Assembly (NCBI GenBank): GCA_016302435.1
Contig: JAEDNQ010000042.1
Coordinates: forward strand, 1-14,771
Length of the DNA: 14,771 nt
Reading direction: 5' to 3'
Source: Bacteroidaceae bacterium
GTDB taxonomy: Bacteria; Bacteroidota; Bacteroidia; Bacteroidales; Bacteroidaceae
The translations under genes and the position numbers were made by a program. The notes beneath the pieces are model-generated. The model had not been told where the DNA came from and made no database searches. It saw only the letters and a list, made by a program, of their open reading frames with translations. Within the stretch, counting starts at the first letter, position 1. Every line of letters starts with the position of its first letter. Shown piece after piece: positions 6,365-12,929 of this stretch.

Positions 6365-8995
6365 TTAGAATTCTTGTCCGAGGACAAAGTGGAACTGGCT
6401 GCCACCGTAGGTCTTGGAGCCGTTGATGTTGTCAAATCCGTATGCCCAGTCGATGCCCATCATGCCGACCATAGGGAGGAAGAGACGTACGCCAAATCCT
6501 GCTGAGCGCTTCATGTCGAAGGGGTTGAACTTGCCCACTTCTGTCCATGCATTGCCAGCTTCGGCAAAGGCAAGGGCATAGATGTTGGTGGAGCCTTGGA
6601 GCATGAGAGGGTAGCGAAGCTCGAGTGTCATGCGGTCGTAGGCGTAGCCGTAGTTGTAGCCCTGGGTGAGGGCTCCGTTGTCGTAGCCGCGGAGACCGAT
6701 GGTCTCTGAGTAGTAGGATGATGAGTAGCCTGACATGCCATCGCCTCCGACATAGAAGGTCTCGAAGGGTGACTTCTTGTACTTGTTGTAGCTGCCGAGG
6801 AGACCAAAGTCAAAGCGTGTCATGAGGACGAAGCACTTGCTGCCGCTGCCGAGTGGAACGAAGAACTTGGAGTTGAACTTCCACTTATGGTATTCTATCC
6901 ACTTGTATTTCTTCTTCATGTCGTCCTGATAGTCAGCATCGTAGTAGCTTGTGGCCATGTTCTTGTAGTCCACTCCGTCGAACAGTGAGTAAGGAGGGGT
7001 GAAGGACACTGAGGCTGAAATCTGCGAACCGCGACGTGGGAACATGGCATTGTCGATGCTCACGCGTGAGAGGGAGAGGGTAAGGTTGATGTTGTTGCAG
7101 TGACCGTTGGTTATGAGGAAATACTCCCAGTCTTTCATCATGTAGAGGGTGTAGCCGAGTGTGGCTGTGAAACGGAAGTTGTTGTCGGGCCAGGTAAGGC
7201 GCTTTCCGTATCCGATGCTGAAGCCGAGCTGGTTGATGTATTTGTCGGGGTCGTAGTAGTTGGAGTAGTTGTTGTAGTAGGAGCTGTTGTAGTTGCCATA
7301 ACCGTAGAGCATGGAGTAGTAGTTGTTGTAGTAGCTGCTGTTGTAATAGCTGCTGCTGATGTCGGTCTGGCGTGAGAAATAGGCTCCGACGGAGAACTGG
7401 TTGGGGCGTTTGCGGCCGAACCATGGGTCCATGTAGGAGATGCTGTAGGACTGGTAGTAGCTGCCGTTGGTCGATGCGCTTATCTCGAGCTGCTGGCCGT
7501 CGCCCTGTGGGATGATGCCTCGGTGCATGCCGCCGAAGAGGTTACGCATAGAGAAATTGGTGAACTTGAGGCCTACCTTGCCTATGACGCCAGTCTGTCC
7601 CCATCCGAGGGAGAACTCTATCTGGTCGCTCGATTTGGGTGTGAGCCCGAGCTCTATGTCGACGGTTCCGTTGATGGGGTCGGGCTTTGGCACAGGGTTC
7701 ATCTGTTCTGGGTCGAAGTGTCCCATCTGGGCTATCTCCTGTACGGACATCTTGAAGGCATCCATGCTGAAGAGGTCGCCTGGCTTGAGGTAGAGCTCGC
7801 GGCGCACTACTTCCTCGTAGACGCGTGTGTTTCCGTAGATCTTTATCTTGTTGATGGAGGCTTGTATGCCTTCGGTGATGCGCACTTCGAGGTCGATGGA
7901 GTCACCTACGATGTCGCGCTCCACGTCCATCACATTGTTGAAGACGTAGCCCTGGTTGTAGTAGAGTGTTCTGACAGACTCTTGCTCGCCCTGTCCATTG
8001 AGTCGCTTGTCGATGAGGACTCGGTTGTAGACATCGCCTTTCTTCATCTGAAGGACGCGGTTGAGGTATTCGGTGCTGAAGACGGAGTTGCCTACCCAAT
8101 CGATGCCGCGGATGTAATATTTCTGGCCTTCGTCGATGTTGATGTATACGTTAACAAGGTTGTTGCCGAGGTCTACAACACTGTCGCTGTAGATGTAGGC
8201 ATCACGGTAGCCAAGTTCGTTGTACTTCTCGATGACGCGCTCTTTGTCTTCTTCATATTTTTCCTGGATGAACTTCTTTGTCTTGAAGAAGCTCTTGAAG
8301 CCTTTTTCATTGGTCTTCTTCAAGAGGCCTCCTGAGAAGAAGCCTCCATGAAACTTCTTTGTTGGGATATTGTCGTTGCCGACGATGTATATCTTGTTGA
8401 CCTTGACTTTCTCTTTCTTGTCGATGTTGACGTCAACGATGAGCTGGTCAGACTTGGAGGGGTCGTCGCGCTGCACGATGTCTACCTCGGTATTCTTGAA
8501 TCCTTTGTCGCCGAAGAACTTCTTGATGATGATTTTTGCCTTGTCCACCATATTGGGAGTGAGCTGGTTGCCCTTTATGATGCCAATCTTTTCCATCACA
8601 TCGTCTTGCTCGCCCTTTTTCACGCCGTTGATGTTGATTTGTGACACACGGGGGCGCATGGCGAGATTTATCTTGAGATATACCTTGTTGTCGACGATGC
8701 TGTCGGCTTCGATGCTGACGGCTGAGAAGAGGCCATGCTTCCAGTAGCGCTTGATGGCATCTGTTATCTCGGCACCAGGAAGCGAAATTTCCTCGCCCAC
8801 GGAGAGGCCTGAGATGCCGATGAGGATGTAGTCCTCATAGTTCTTTACTCCTTCTACAGCTATGCCGCCTATCTCATATTTGTCGCTTTTTGTGCCATAG
8901 ACGATAGTGGGCTTGTCCTGACTTTGTGCTGCAGCATGAGTTGTGCCTAACAGCATGAGGATGGATGCCAGTATGGTGTATCTTAATAAGCTCAT
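6365..8995 (-). CDS. bamA: Outer-membrane protein assembly factor BamA
   Basis: This 876-residue Omp85-family protein inserts and folds beta-barrel proteins into the outer membrane. A signal peptide occupies about residues 1-23 (ending HAAA). Five POTRA-like repeats can be traced by their openings: IGGIAVEGVKNY (about 42), VSQININGVKKG (about 117), VNKIYIVGND (about 200), IRGIDWVGNSVF (about 295) and INKIKIYGNTRVY (about 382). The barrel starts near residue 458. The conserved loop-6 motif appears as IGLRGYDNG (766-774), and the chain ends in a phenylalanine-terminated strand (FHFVLGQEF), the expected outer-membrane signal. An unusual Tyr/Asn/Ser-rich segment lies at 547-581 within the barrel, probably an external loop. 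Length is within the 800-900 range for Bacteroidetes. uppS lies 85 bases upstream and three ompH genes follow. Confidence 0.97.
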   Translation of the reverse strand: MSLLRYTILASILMLLGTTHAAAQSQDKPTIVYGTKSDKYEIGGIAVEGVKNYEDYILIGISGLSVGEEISLPGAEITDAIKRYWKHGLFSAVSIEADSIVDNKVYLKINLAMRPRVSQININGVKKGEQDDVMEKIGIIKGNQLTPNMVDKAKIIIKKFFGDKGFKNTEVDIVQRDDPSKSDQLIVDVNIDKKEKVKVNKIYIVGNDNIPTKKFHGGFFSGGLLKKTNEKGFKSFFKTKKFIQEKYEEDKERVIEKYNELGYRDAYIYSDSVVDLGNNLVNVYINIDEGQKYYIRGIDWVGNSVFSTEYLNRVLQMKKGDVYNRVLIDKRLNGQGEQESVRTLYYNQGYVFNNVMDVERDIVGDSIDLEVRITEGIQASINKIKIYGNTRVYEEVVRRELYLKPGDLFSMDAFKMSVQEIAQMGHFDPEQMNPVPKPDPINGTVDIELGLTPKSSDQIEFSLGWGQTGVIGKVGLKFTNFSMRNLFGGMHRGIIPQGDGQQLEISASTNGSYYQSYSISYMDPWFGRKRPNQFSVGAYFSRQTDISSSYYNSSYYNNYYSMLYGYGNYNSSYYNNYSNYYDPDKYINQLGFSIGYGKRLTWPDNNFRFTATLGYTLYMMKDWEYFLITNGHCNNINLTLSLSRVSIDNAMFPRRGSQISASVSFTPPYSLFDGVDYKNMATSYYDADYQDDMKKKYKWIEYHKWKFNSKFFVPLGSGSKCFVLMTRFDFGLLGSYNKYKKSPFETFYVGGDGMSGYSSSYYSETIGLRGYDNGALTQGYNYGYAYDRMTLELRYPLMLQGSTNIYALAFAEAGNAWTEVGKFNPFDMKRSAGFGVRLFLPMVGMMGIDWAYGFDNINGSKTYGGSQFHFVLGQEF
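7253..7357 (-). repeat. Tyr/Asn/Ser-coding duplicated repeat inside bamA
   Basis: These 105 bases encode residues 547-581, of which 31 of 35 are Tyr (14), Ser (9) or Asn (8). The tract contains a 28-base duplication: 7318-7345 and 7264-7291 differ at only two bases and are offset by exactly 54 bases (18 codons), so the frame is kept. Most codons are TAC, AAC or AGC, so the DNA itself is near-trinucleotide repetitive and could change length by slippage or recombination. Confidence 0.9.
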
Positions 8996-9002
8996 GTATT
9001 TG

Positions 9003-9034
9003 GTGTGCGTGTGTATATATGTATGCGTGTGTAT
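9003..9034. other. Alternating purine-pyrimidine tract between uppS and bamA
   Basis: Every step over these 32 bases alternates purine and pyrimidine (GT, GC and AT dinucleotides), just upstream of the bamA start codon. Such DNA can adopt a left-handed form under supercoiling, but no function is shown here. In the minus-strand transcript this becomes an AC/AU-rich unstructured leader before bamA, which could simply favour translation. Confidence 0.6.
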
Positions 9035-9080
9035 TTGTTTATTGTATGCCTATGTGTGCGTGAGTGAGTGATGGTAGGTC

Positions 9081-9836
9081 TCACTGCTTGCTGCCTGTCT
9101 CTTCTTCGGTCACTTGGTCGCCAGTCTTGCCGAAGCGTCGCTGACGGCTCTGGTAGTCGACGATAGCTTTGCAGAGGTCTTCTTCACGGAAGTCGGGCCA
9201 ATAGGTAGGAGTGAAGTAGAACTCTGAATAAGCGCACTGCCAGAGGAGGTAGTTGCTGAGTCGTTCTTCGCCTCCAGTGCGTATCATGAGTTCGGGGTCA
9301 GGCATGAAACGGGTGGAGAGGTGGCTGCTGATTGTCTCTTCGCTTATGTCGGAAGGCTGGATGATGCCTTTTCTCACTTCTTCGGCTATTTGCTGTACTG
9401 CGTTGGTTATTTCCCATTTGGACGAGTAGCTCAATGCCAGCACCATGCATGTTCCTGTGTTGTGGCTGGTGCGCTCCTCCAGATACAGACATGCTTCCTT
9501 CACCACCTTGGGGAGTCGCTCAATGTCGCCAATGACCTTGAAGCGGGCGTTCTTCTTCATGAAGAGCTCTTCCTCAAGATGTTTGAGCAGCAATGCCATG
9601 AGTGCTGCTATCTCCGTCTCGGGGCGATTCCAGTTTTCGGTGGAGAAGGTGTAGAGGGTGAGATATTCTATGCCGAGGTTTACGGCTGCTGTCATGATGT
9701 CATGCACGCGCTCTGCTCCTTCTTGGTGGCCGAAGGTTCGTTCTTTGCCCTGAGCTTTGGCCCAACGCCCGTTGCCGTCCATGATGATGGCCACGTGGCG
9801 TGGCACTCGGGTCATATCTATTTGTTCTTTATACAT
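9081..9836 (-). CDS. uppS: Isoprenyl transferase (undecaprenyl diphosphate synthase)
   Basis: This 251-residue cis-prenyltransferase condenses isopentenyl diphosphate onto farnesyl diphosphate to make the C55 carrier lipid used for peptidoglycan and surface glycans. It acts at the cytoplasmic face of the inner membrane. Signatures in order: HVAIIMDGNGRWAK (14-27) with the Mg-binding Asp20; TLYTFSTENWNRP (60-72); LALSYSSKWEIT (133-144); MPDPELMIRTGGEERLSNYL (178-197); and YSEFYFTPTYWPDF (203-216). Size is normal. A second in-frame Met (residue 8) is a possible alternative start, giving a protein seven residues shorter. The gene sits between the DUF6089-like barrel gene (117 bases upstream) and bamA (85 bases downstream), all on one strand with no strong terminator between. 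Confidence 0.97.
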   Translation of the reverse strand: MYKEQIDMTRVPRHVAIIMDGNGRWAKAQGKERTFGHQEGAERVHDIMTAAVNLGIEYLTLYTFSTENWNRPETEIAALMALLLKHLEEELFMKKNARFKVIGDIERLPKVVKEACLYLEERTSHNTGTCMVLALSYSSKWEITNAVQQIAEEVRKGIIQPSDISEETISSHLSTRFMPDPELMIRTGGEERLSNYLLWQCAYSEFYFTPTYWPDFREEDLCKAIVDYQSRQRRFGKTGDQVTEEETGSKQ

Positions 9837-9953
9837 TGTTGTTGTCGTATGCTGTGTTATGAGGTTGGTTCTGTATGTTTCTTTCCGCCGTCAAGGTGAT
9901 GGGGGATAATGACGAGTTCCCTGTGCAGCGGCCATGAAGTGCTTAGGGAAGGG

Positions 9954-10616
9954 CTATTCGTTGTTGCACTTGCGGTATTTGGGACAGAGGTCGTAGGATA
10001 TGTATAGCATAGTCCACGAGTAGGTGTCCTTGTTTTTAAGAAATCCGCTCTTCATCCTGTAGGGGTCTTCTATGCCGTCGAGTTTGTCGCTCATGGCGAA
10101 TCGCATTGTCCAGTCGATGCCGACATTCCATCGGGGGCGAAGCTTGTATTTGATGCCGAATCCAAGGGGGATGTTGAGGGTGAGTCCGTCATTGCAGTAG
10201 GTGAAGCCTAATCCTGCCTGAATATATGGCGTTAGCCTCTTGTGGCCCTTATAGCCTCCGCCAGTGCCGTAGCCGAAGAAGTTGAGCTCATACTGTGCTC
10301 CGGCATCAACGAGGGTGTTGTCGAAGGTCCACTGCTGCCCAGGTGTGGCTGGAAACTTGTTGTCGCCTGCTGTTGCGTCCCCTTTCACCTTGCCGTATGC
10401 GATGTCGAACTTCAGTGCCATCCTGGGGTTGATGTTGTATCGCCCCATGAGTCCTGCAGCCATGGTGGTGTTGGTGTAGAGGGCATTGAGGTTGGCATCT
10501 CCCATGTAGAAGCTTGGGCCTGCCATGACACCGAGCTCCATGGCGTATTCCAAGTCCTGGGCTTTAGCGCAAAGGGTGAGGAGGAGGAGGCTTATTACTG
10601 TATAGATCCTTGCCAT
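9954..10616 (-). CDS. DUF6089-like outer-membrane beta-barrel protein
   Basis: This 220-residue exported protein has a signal peptide at residues 1-19 (ending CAKA before Gln20). The mature chain shows alternating hydrophobic and polar strands with Gly/aromatic turns, as in an eight-stranded barrel: LEYAMELGVMAGPSFYMGD, AAGLMGRYNINPRMALKFDI, ELNFFGYGTG, TPYIQAGLGFTY, GFGIKYKLRPRWNVGIDW and TWTMLYISYDL-like final strands. This pattern, and a position just ahead of uppS-bamA, fits the Bacteroidetes DUF6089 family as I remember it. The function is unknown; it is a likely BamA client. Its ATG lies 22 bases inside the end of the upstream lipoprotein gene, so the two are probably translationally coupled. 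The protein ends KYRKCNNE. Confidence 0.82.
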   Translation of the reverse strand: MARIYTVISLLLLTLCAKAQDLEYAMELGVMAGPSFYMGDANLNALYTNTTMAAGLMGRYNINPRMALKFDIAYGKVKGDATAGDNKFPATPGQQWTFDNTLVDAGAQYELNFFGYGTGGGYKGHKRLTPYIQAGLGFTYCNDGLTLNIPLGFGIKYKLRPRWNVGIDWTMRFAMSDKLDGIEDPYRMKSGFLKNKDTYSWTMLYISYDLCPKYRKCNNE

Positions 10617-11932
10617 ATCTTTCCGTTTTCTTGTATCAACCAGAGTCGTGAGCCAACAGCTGTGAGGATGGCTCTTCCGTCTTCGGCCTTAAGATCGGCT
10701 GGGAGTGGATACTGCTGTGAAAGCTTGTGCCATGTTATGCCGTTGTCTTTAGAACAATAGATGTGCTGGTATGAGCCGTCTTCTGTTCCTATGGCATAGA
10801 GGTTGCCTTCATATAGTGTCACTGATAGATGGCCGAGACGTGGCAGTCCGTAGGTGTTATCGGGGGTGATCTGGATGTATGACCACATCTGATTTTCTGC
10901 TCCCTGTGCTGACTGCTTGTACCATACGACTGCGTTGTCAGCGTTGTTGGCTGAGAGTCCTGCCATGATGACATGCTCTATGTTGGCATTGTGTTTTGCC
11001 TGGTGGGCAACGGTGGTGACGTAACTGTCGGGCAGCATGTTGAGGTTGGCTGTGCCTTGTGCAATCCATGTTTGCATGTCGGCAGTAGCTAGTATTTTAT
11101 TACCGTCGTAAGCATAGAGATAATAGCTATCGGCTGAGAGGAGTCGCTCTACTGTCATATCGCTGACTTTTGACCACTCTCGTGCAGCCATGTCATCTGC
11201 TCGGTATATACGTCCGTCTGTTCCCTTGCCGTAGTACTTGCCGCCAAACAGCTGCACTGACTTGCTCTCTACAGGAATAGCTACAGGCAGGCTCCACTCT
11301 TGGCCTCCGTTGATGTATGTCTCTGTGTAGATGTCGCTTCCATTGCCATCTTTGTCAAACGCTATGACTTTATCTTCGCCAACAAAGATGGATGCTTCGC
11401 CGCTGAGACGAATGTCGGACTGCATGAACTTCCACTGGAGAGTGTCGAGGTCGGTAGTTCGTTTATAAATGTCGACGGTATATTTCTTGCGACTTACTCC
11501 ATCGGTGGCTACACACAGCAGGTTGACCGTCTTGGAAAAGTCTATGGAGTCGCTGCCTGAGGTGAGGTAGATGTAGAAGTCATCTTCGGCAGAGGCGAGG
11601 TTATATACACTACCATAGGACGTGAATTTTGGCACGACTCGGGAGAGGTCTACCCATTTGGGCAGTGAGTCGACAGTAAAGATGTGTCCTGTGTTATGGT
11701 CTATGTTGAAGTGTATGTCGCTTCCTGCAATGGTTTTGGTTACTACGACATCTGTTGCGTTGCCTTCGCTGTCATATTGCTGCTCAGTTACGTAGCTTGT
11801 GATGTTTCCTACAGAGAAGGATATAATAGCGCACTCAGGTGAACTTGACATTTCATTTTCGTCCTTGATGCAGGATGTGATGGATAAAACAGCTACTGCT
11901 ACCGCCACTATACTCCAAATGGTATGTTTCAT
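10595..11932 (-). CDS. Predicted surface lipoprotein, DUF6242-like
   Basis: A 445-residue lipoprotein. The chosen ATG (11930-11932) gives a 20-residue signal peptide ending LSITS before Cys21; ATGs at 11947 and 11962 add 5 or 10 residues and cannot be excluded. After Cys21 come Ile-Lys-Asp-Glu, matching the Bacteroidetes lipoprotein export signal (Lys then two acidic residues), so the protein probably reaches the cell surface. An N-terminal beta-sandwich-like part (to about 145) resembles the start of DUF6242 proteins. The rest consists of repeated short beta motifs such as KYYGKGTDGRIYRADD, NLYAIGTEDGSYQHIYCSKD and GITWHKL, suggesting a beta-propeller with sialidase-like Asp-box turns. It is first in the uppS-bamA unit behind a promoter-like box and overlaps the next gene by 22 bases. 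No enzyme activity can be claimed. Confidence 0.82.
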   Translation of the reverse strand: MKHTIWSIVAVAVAVLSITSCIKDENEMSSSPECAIISFSVGNITSYVTEQQYDSEGNATDVVVTKTIAGSDIHFNIDHNTGHIFTVDSLPKWVDLSRVVPKFTSYGSVYNLASAEDDFYIYLTSGSDSIDFSKTVNLLCVATDGVSRKKYTVDIYKRTTDLDTLQWKFMQSDIRLSGEASIFVGEDKVIAFDKDGNGSDIYTETYINGGQEWSLPVAIPVESKSVQLFGGKYYGKGTDGRIYRADDMAAREWSKVSDMTVERLLSADSYYLYAYDGNKILATADMQTWIAQGTANLNMLPDSYVTTVAHQAKHNANIEHVIMAGLSANNADNAVVWYKQSAQGAENQMWSYIQITPDNTYGLPRLGHLSVTLYEGNLYAIGTEDGSYQHIYCSKDNGITWHKLSQQYPLPADLKAEDGRAILTAVGSRLWLIQENGKIWQGSIQ

Positions 11933-11984
11933 TTGTCTCTTTGTCATTTCTACTCTATACAATACATTATATAAAAAAATCGTA

Positions 11985-11992
11985 CAAAATTA
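11985..11992 (-). promoter_or_regulatory. Bacteroidetes -7 box at the head of the bamA unit
   Basis: The minus strand reads TAATTTTG, an exact match to TAnnTTTG. About 19 bases further upstream the sequence is TTCG, a one-base departure from the -33 TTTG. Transcription would begin near 11979, about 17 bases before the first ATG of the lipoprotein frame and 47 before the preferred one. I saw no other exact box between the minus-strand genes down to licD. Confidence 0.6.
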
Positions 11993-12126
11993 CGAACTAT
12001 TTTTTCATCTGCGAAAGCATTCCATATTTTTAACTGTTTTTCATACATAATTGGCGGTGATTCATTGCAAAAGCGCACAAAAGCAGTGGGTCTCATTGCA
12101 ATGGCAGAGGAAAATGGTGTGTCTCT

Positions 12127-12157
12127 ATTGTGAAGATTACTCATCTTTATATTTTTG
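12127..12157 (+). promoter_or_regulatory. Orphan promoter-like sequence facing noncoding DNA
   Basis: ATTG at 12127-12130, a 19-base spacer and TATTTTTG at 12150-12157 fit the Bacteroidetes two-part promoter with one mismatch in the -33 half. No plus-strand gene follows for about 770 bases, until ribD, which has its own box. It could drive a small RNA ending near the inverted repeat at 12387-12450, or be a chance match in AT-rich DNA. Confidence 0.3.
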
Positions 12158-12386
12158 ATTGCTCAGCTGTACTTCCATCCACTCTACCATACTCCTTAGA
12201 CTCACATCCACCACCAGACAATCATTATTAAATATTTAGTTCTCATTCTTTAAACAAACTCTCTATGATGATGTATATAGGATATTCATATTGTGAACAA
12301 GTTTTATATCATGCATGTATTTCAGTACTTTAAGTATAAAGAAAGCATGATGATAACCTATTTATAATTTGATGATAGAAAATAAT

Positions 12387-12450
12387 AACTTTCCATTGCT
12401 GTTTCAGCAGACTTCTTACGTAAGAAGTTTTGAAATGACAATGGAAAGTT
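12387..12450. repeat. Large imperfect inverted repeat with palindromic core
   Basis: The outer arms AACTTTCCATTG (12387-12398) and CAATGGAAAGTT (12439-12450) are exact complements. TTTCA (12402-12406) pairs with TGAAA (12431-12435). The centre ACTTCTTACGTAAGAAGT (12411-12428) is a perfect 18-base palindrome. On the minus strand it is followed by a T-rich run (TTATTATTTTC), so it could terminate the 63-residue gene whose stop lies about 90 bases upstream; a T/A-rich run follows on the plus strand too. A bidirectional terminator or a structured RNA are the likeliest readings. Confidence 0.7.
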
Positions 12451-12468
12451 GTTAATATTTATCATAAA

Positions 12469-12503
12469 CTTATTGATAGCTTATAAACAGGGTTATCAAT
12501 AAG
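12469..12503. repeat. Second inverted repeat with TTATCAATA arm
   Basis: CTTATTGATA (12469-12478) and TATCAATAAG (12494-12503) are perfect 10-bp complements around a 15-base loop. The sequence TTATCAATA recurs across the ribD start (12922-12930), so the element may be a protein-binding site rather than only an RNA hairpin. It lies 38 bases beyond the stop of the minus-strand 63-residue gene and lacks a strong T-run. Confidence 0.55.
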
Positions 12504-12541
12504 GTTGTTGACATTGGAGAGGGTAATACATGTTGTTTTGT

Positions 12542-12733
12542 CTACTGGAGTAATGACGTAAACATCTGTTTCATAGCCTGTTTCTTTTCATTTACCTCCC
12601 CTAAAAGAAATGTATCTAATACTTGGTCGAAAGCTTTCTCTGCTTTCATCCTCATCTGTGCTTTTCCTGCTCTGAGACCTGAGGATAGGTCTGTCTTTGG
12701 AAGCAGTTGTCTATTGAAATTGCCGTCGCTCAT
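12542..12733 (-). CDS. Small basic protein of 63 residues, unrecognised
   Basis: I do not recognise a named family. The protein has no signal peptide and no membrane segment. The N-terminal third (GNFNRQLLPKTDLSSGLRAG, residues 4-23) looks like a motif-bearing segment with Gly and Arg turns. Residues 24-62 form a likely amphipathic helix pair rich in Lys, Glu, Met and Ala. Reality as a gene is supported by a canonical two-part promoter at 12807-12837, a leader of about 65 bases, good codon structure and inverted repeats after the stop that could end transcription. It is divergent from ribD and shares with it a 196-base regulatory region. A small nucleic-acid-binding or adaptor role is possible but is speculation. 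Confidence 0.7.
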   Translation of the reverse strand: MSDGNFNRQLLPKTDLSSGLRAGKAQMRMKAEKAFDQVLDTFLLGEVNEKKQAMKQMFTSLLQ

Positions 12734-12806
12734 GTGTGTGTTTATTTGTTTATAAGTATGTTGATGTTTTTGTTGATAAAACTGTTGCTATATTCATTTG
12801 AGTTTG

Positions 12807-12837
12807 CAAATATAGGCATTTTTATTCACTCGGCAAA
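12807..12837 (-). promoter_or_regulatory. Bacteroidetes-type promoter of the 63-residue gene
   Basis: On the minus strand TTTG (12834-12837) is followed after 19 bases by TATATTTG (12807-12814). Both halves are exact consensus matches. Transcription would begin near 12800, about 65 bases before the ATG at 12733. Confidence 0.7.
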
Positions 12838-12863
12838 GAATTGATAAACAATTTATTCTTTTA

Positions 12864-12895
12864 TTTCTCAGTCTCAATAATATTTGCTAATTTTG
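12864..12895 (+). promoter_or_regulatory. Promoter of ribD
   Basis: TTTC at 12864-12867, a 20-base spacer and TAATTTTG at 12888-12895 (exact -7 consensus). Transcription would begin near 12901, giving a leader under 30 bases. That is too short for an FMN riboswitch, and none is seen. The leader contains an imperfect inverted repeat (ATAAGT 12905-12910, ACTTAT 12920-12925) reaching the start codon. Confidence 0.6.
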
Positions 12896-12929
12896 CACTT
12901 GTCAATAAGTATGATAACAACTTATCAAT

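Larger units (their letters stand above)
11993..12541. other. AT-rich noncoding region
   Basis: This 549-base stretch has no convincing protein gene; the longest frame (minus, to about 12144) has no family resemblance and overlaps the promoter of the bamA unit. It holds an orphan promoter-like sequence on the plus strand (12127-12157), a 64-base imperfect inverted repeat (12387-12450) and a second stem-loop (12469-12503). CATTGCA occurs twice near 12063 and 12094. No tRNA, rRNA or CRISPR structure was recognised. Confidence 0.65.

Noticed and set aside
7100..8747. Several long open frames on the plus strand opposite bamA (for example 7523-8335)
   Set aside because: These are Val/Asp-rich shadows of the bamA coding strand with no family resemblance; bamA itself is intact.
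11950..12144. 64-residue minus-strand frame upstream of the lipoprotein
   Set aside because: It runs through the -7 box of the bamA unit, has no recognisable motifs and lies in noncoding-style AT-rich DNA.
12381..12456. attC-like recombination site at the large inverted repeat
   Set aside because: The ends lack the RYYYAAC and GTTRRRY core sites, and there is no integrase or cassette array.
12896..12929. FMN riboswitch ahead of ribD
   Set aside because: The leader is under 30 bases; an FMN aptamer needs far more and no conserved core is seen.
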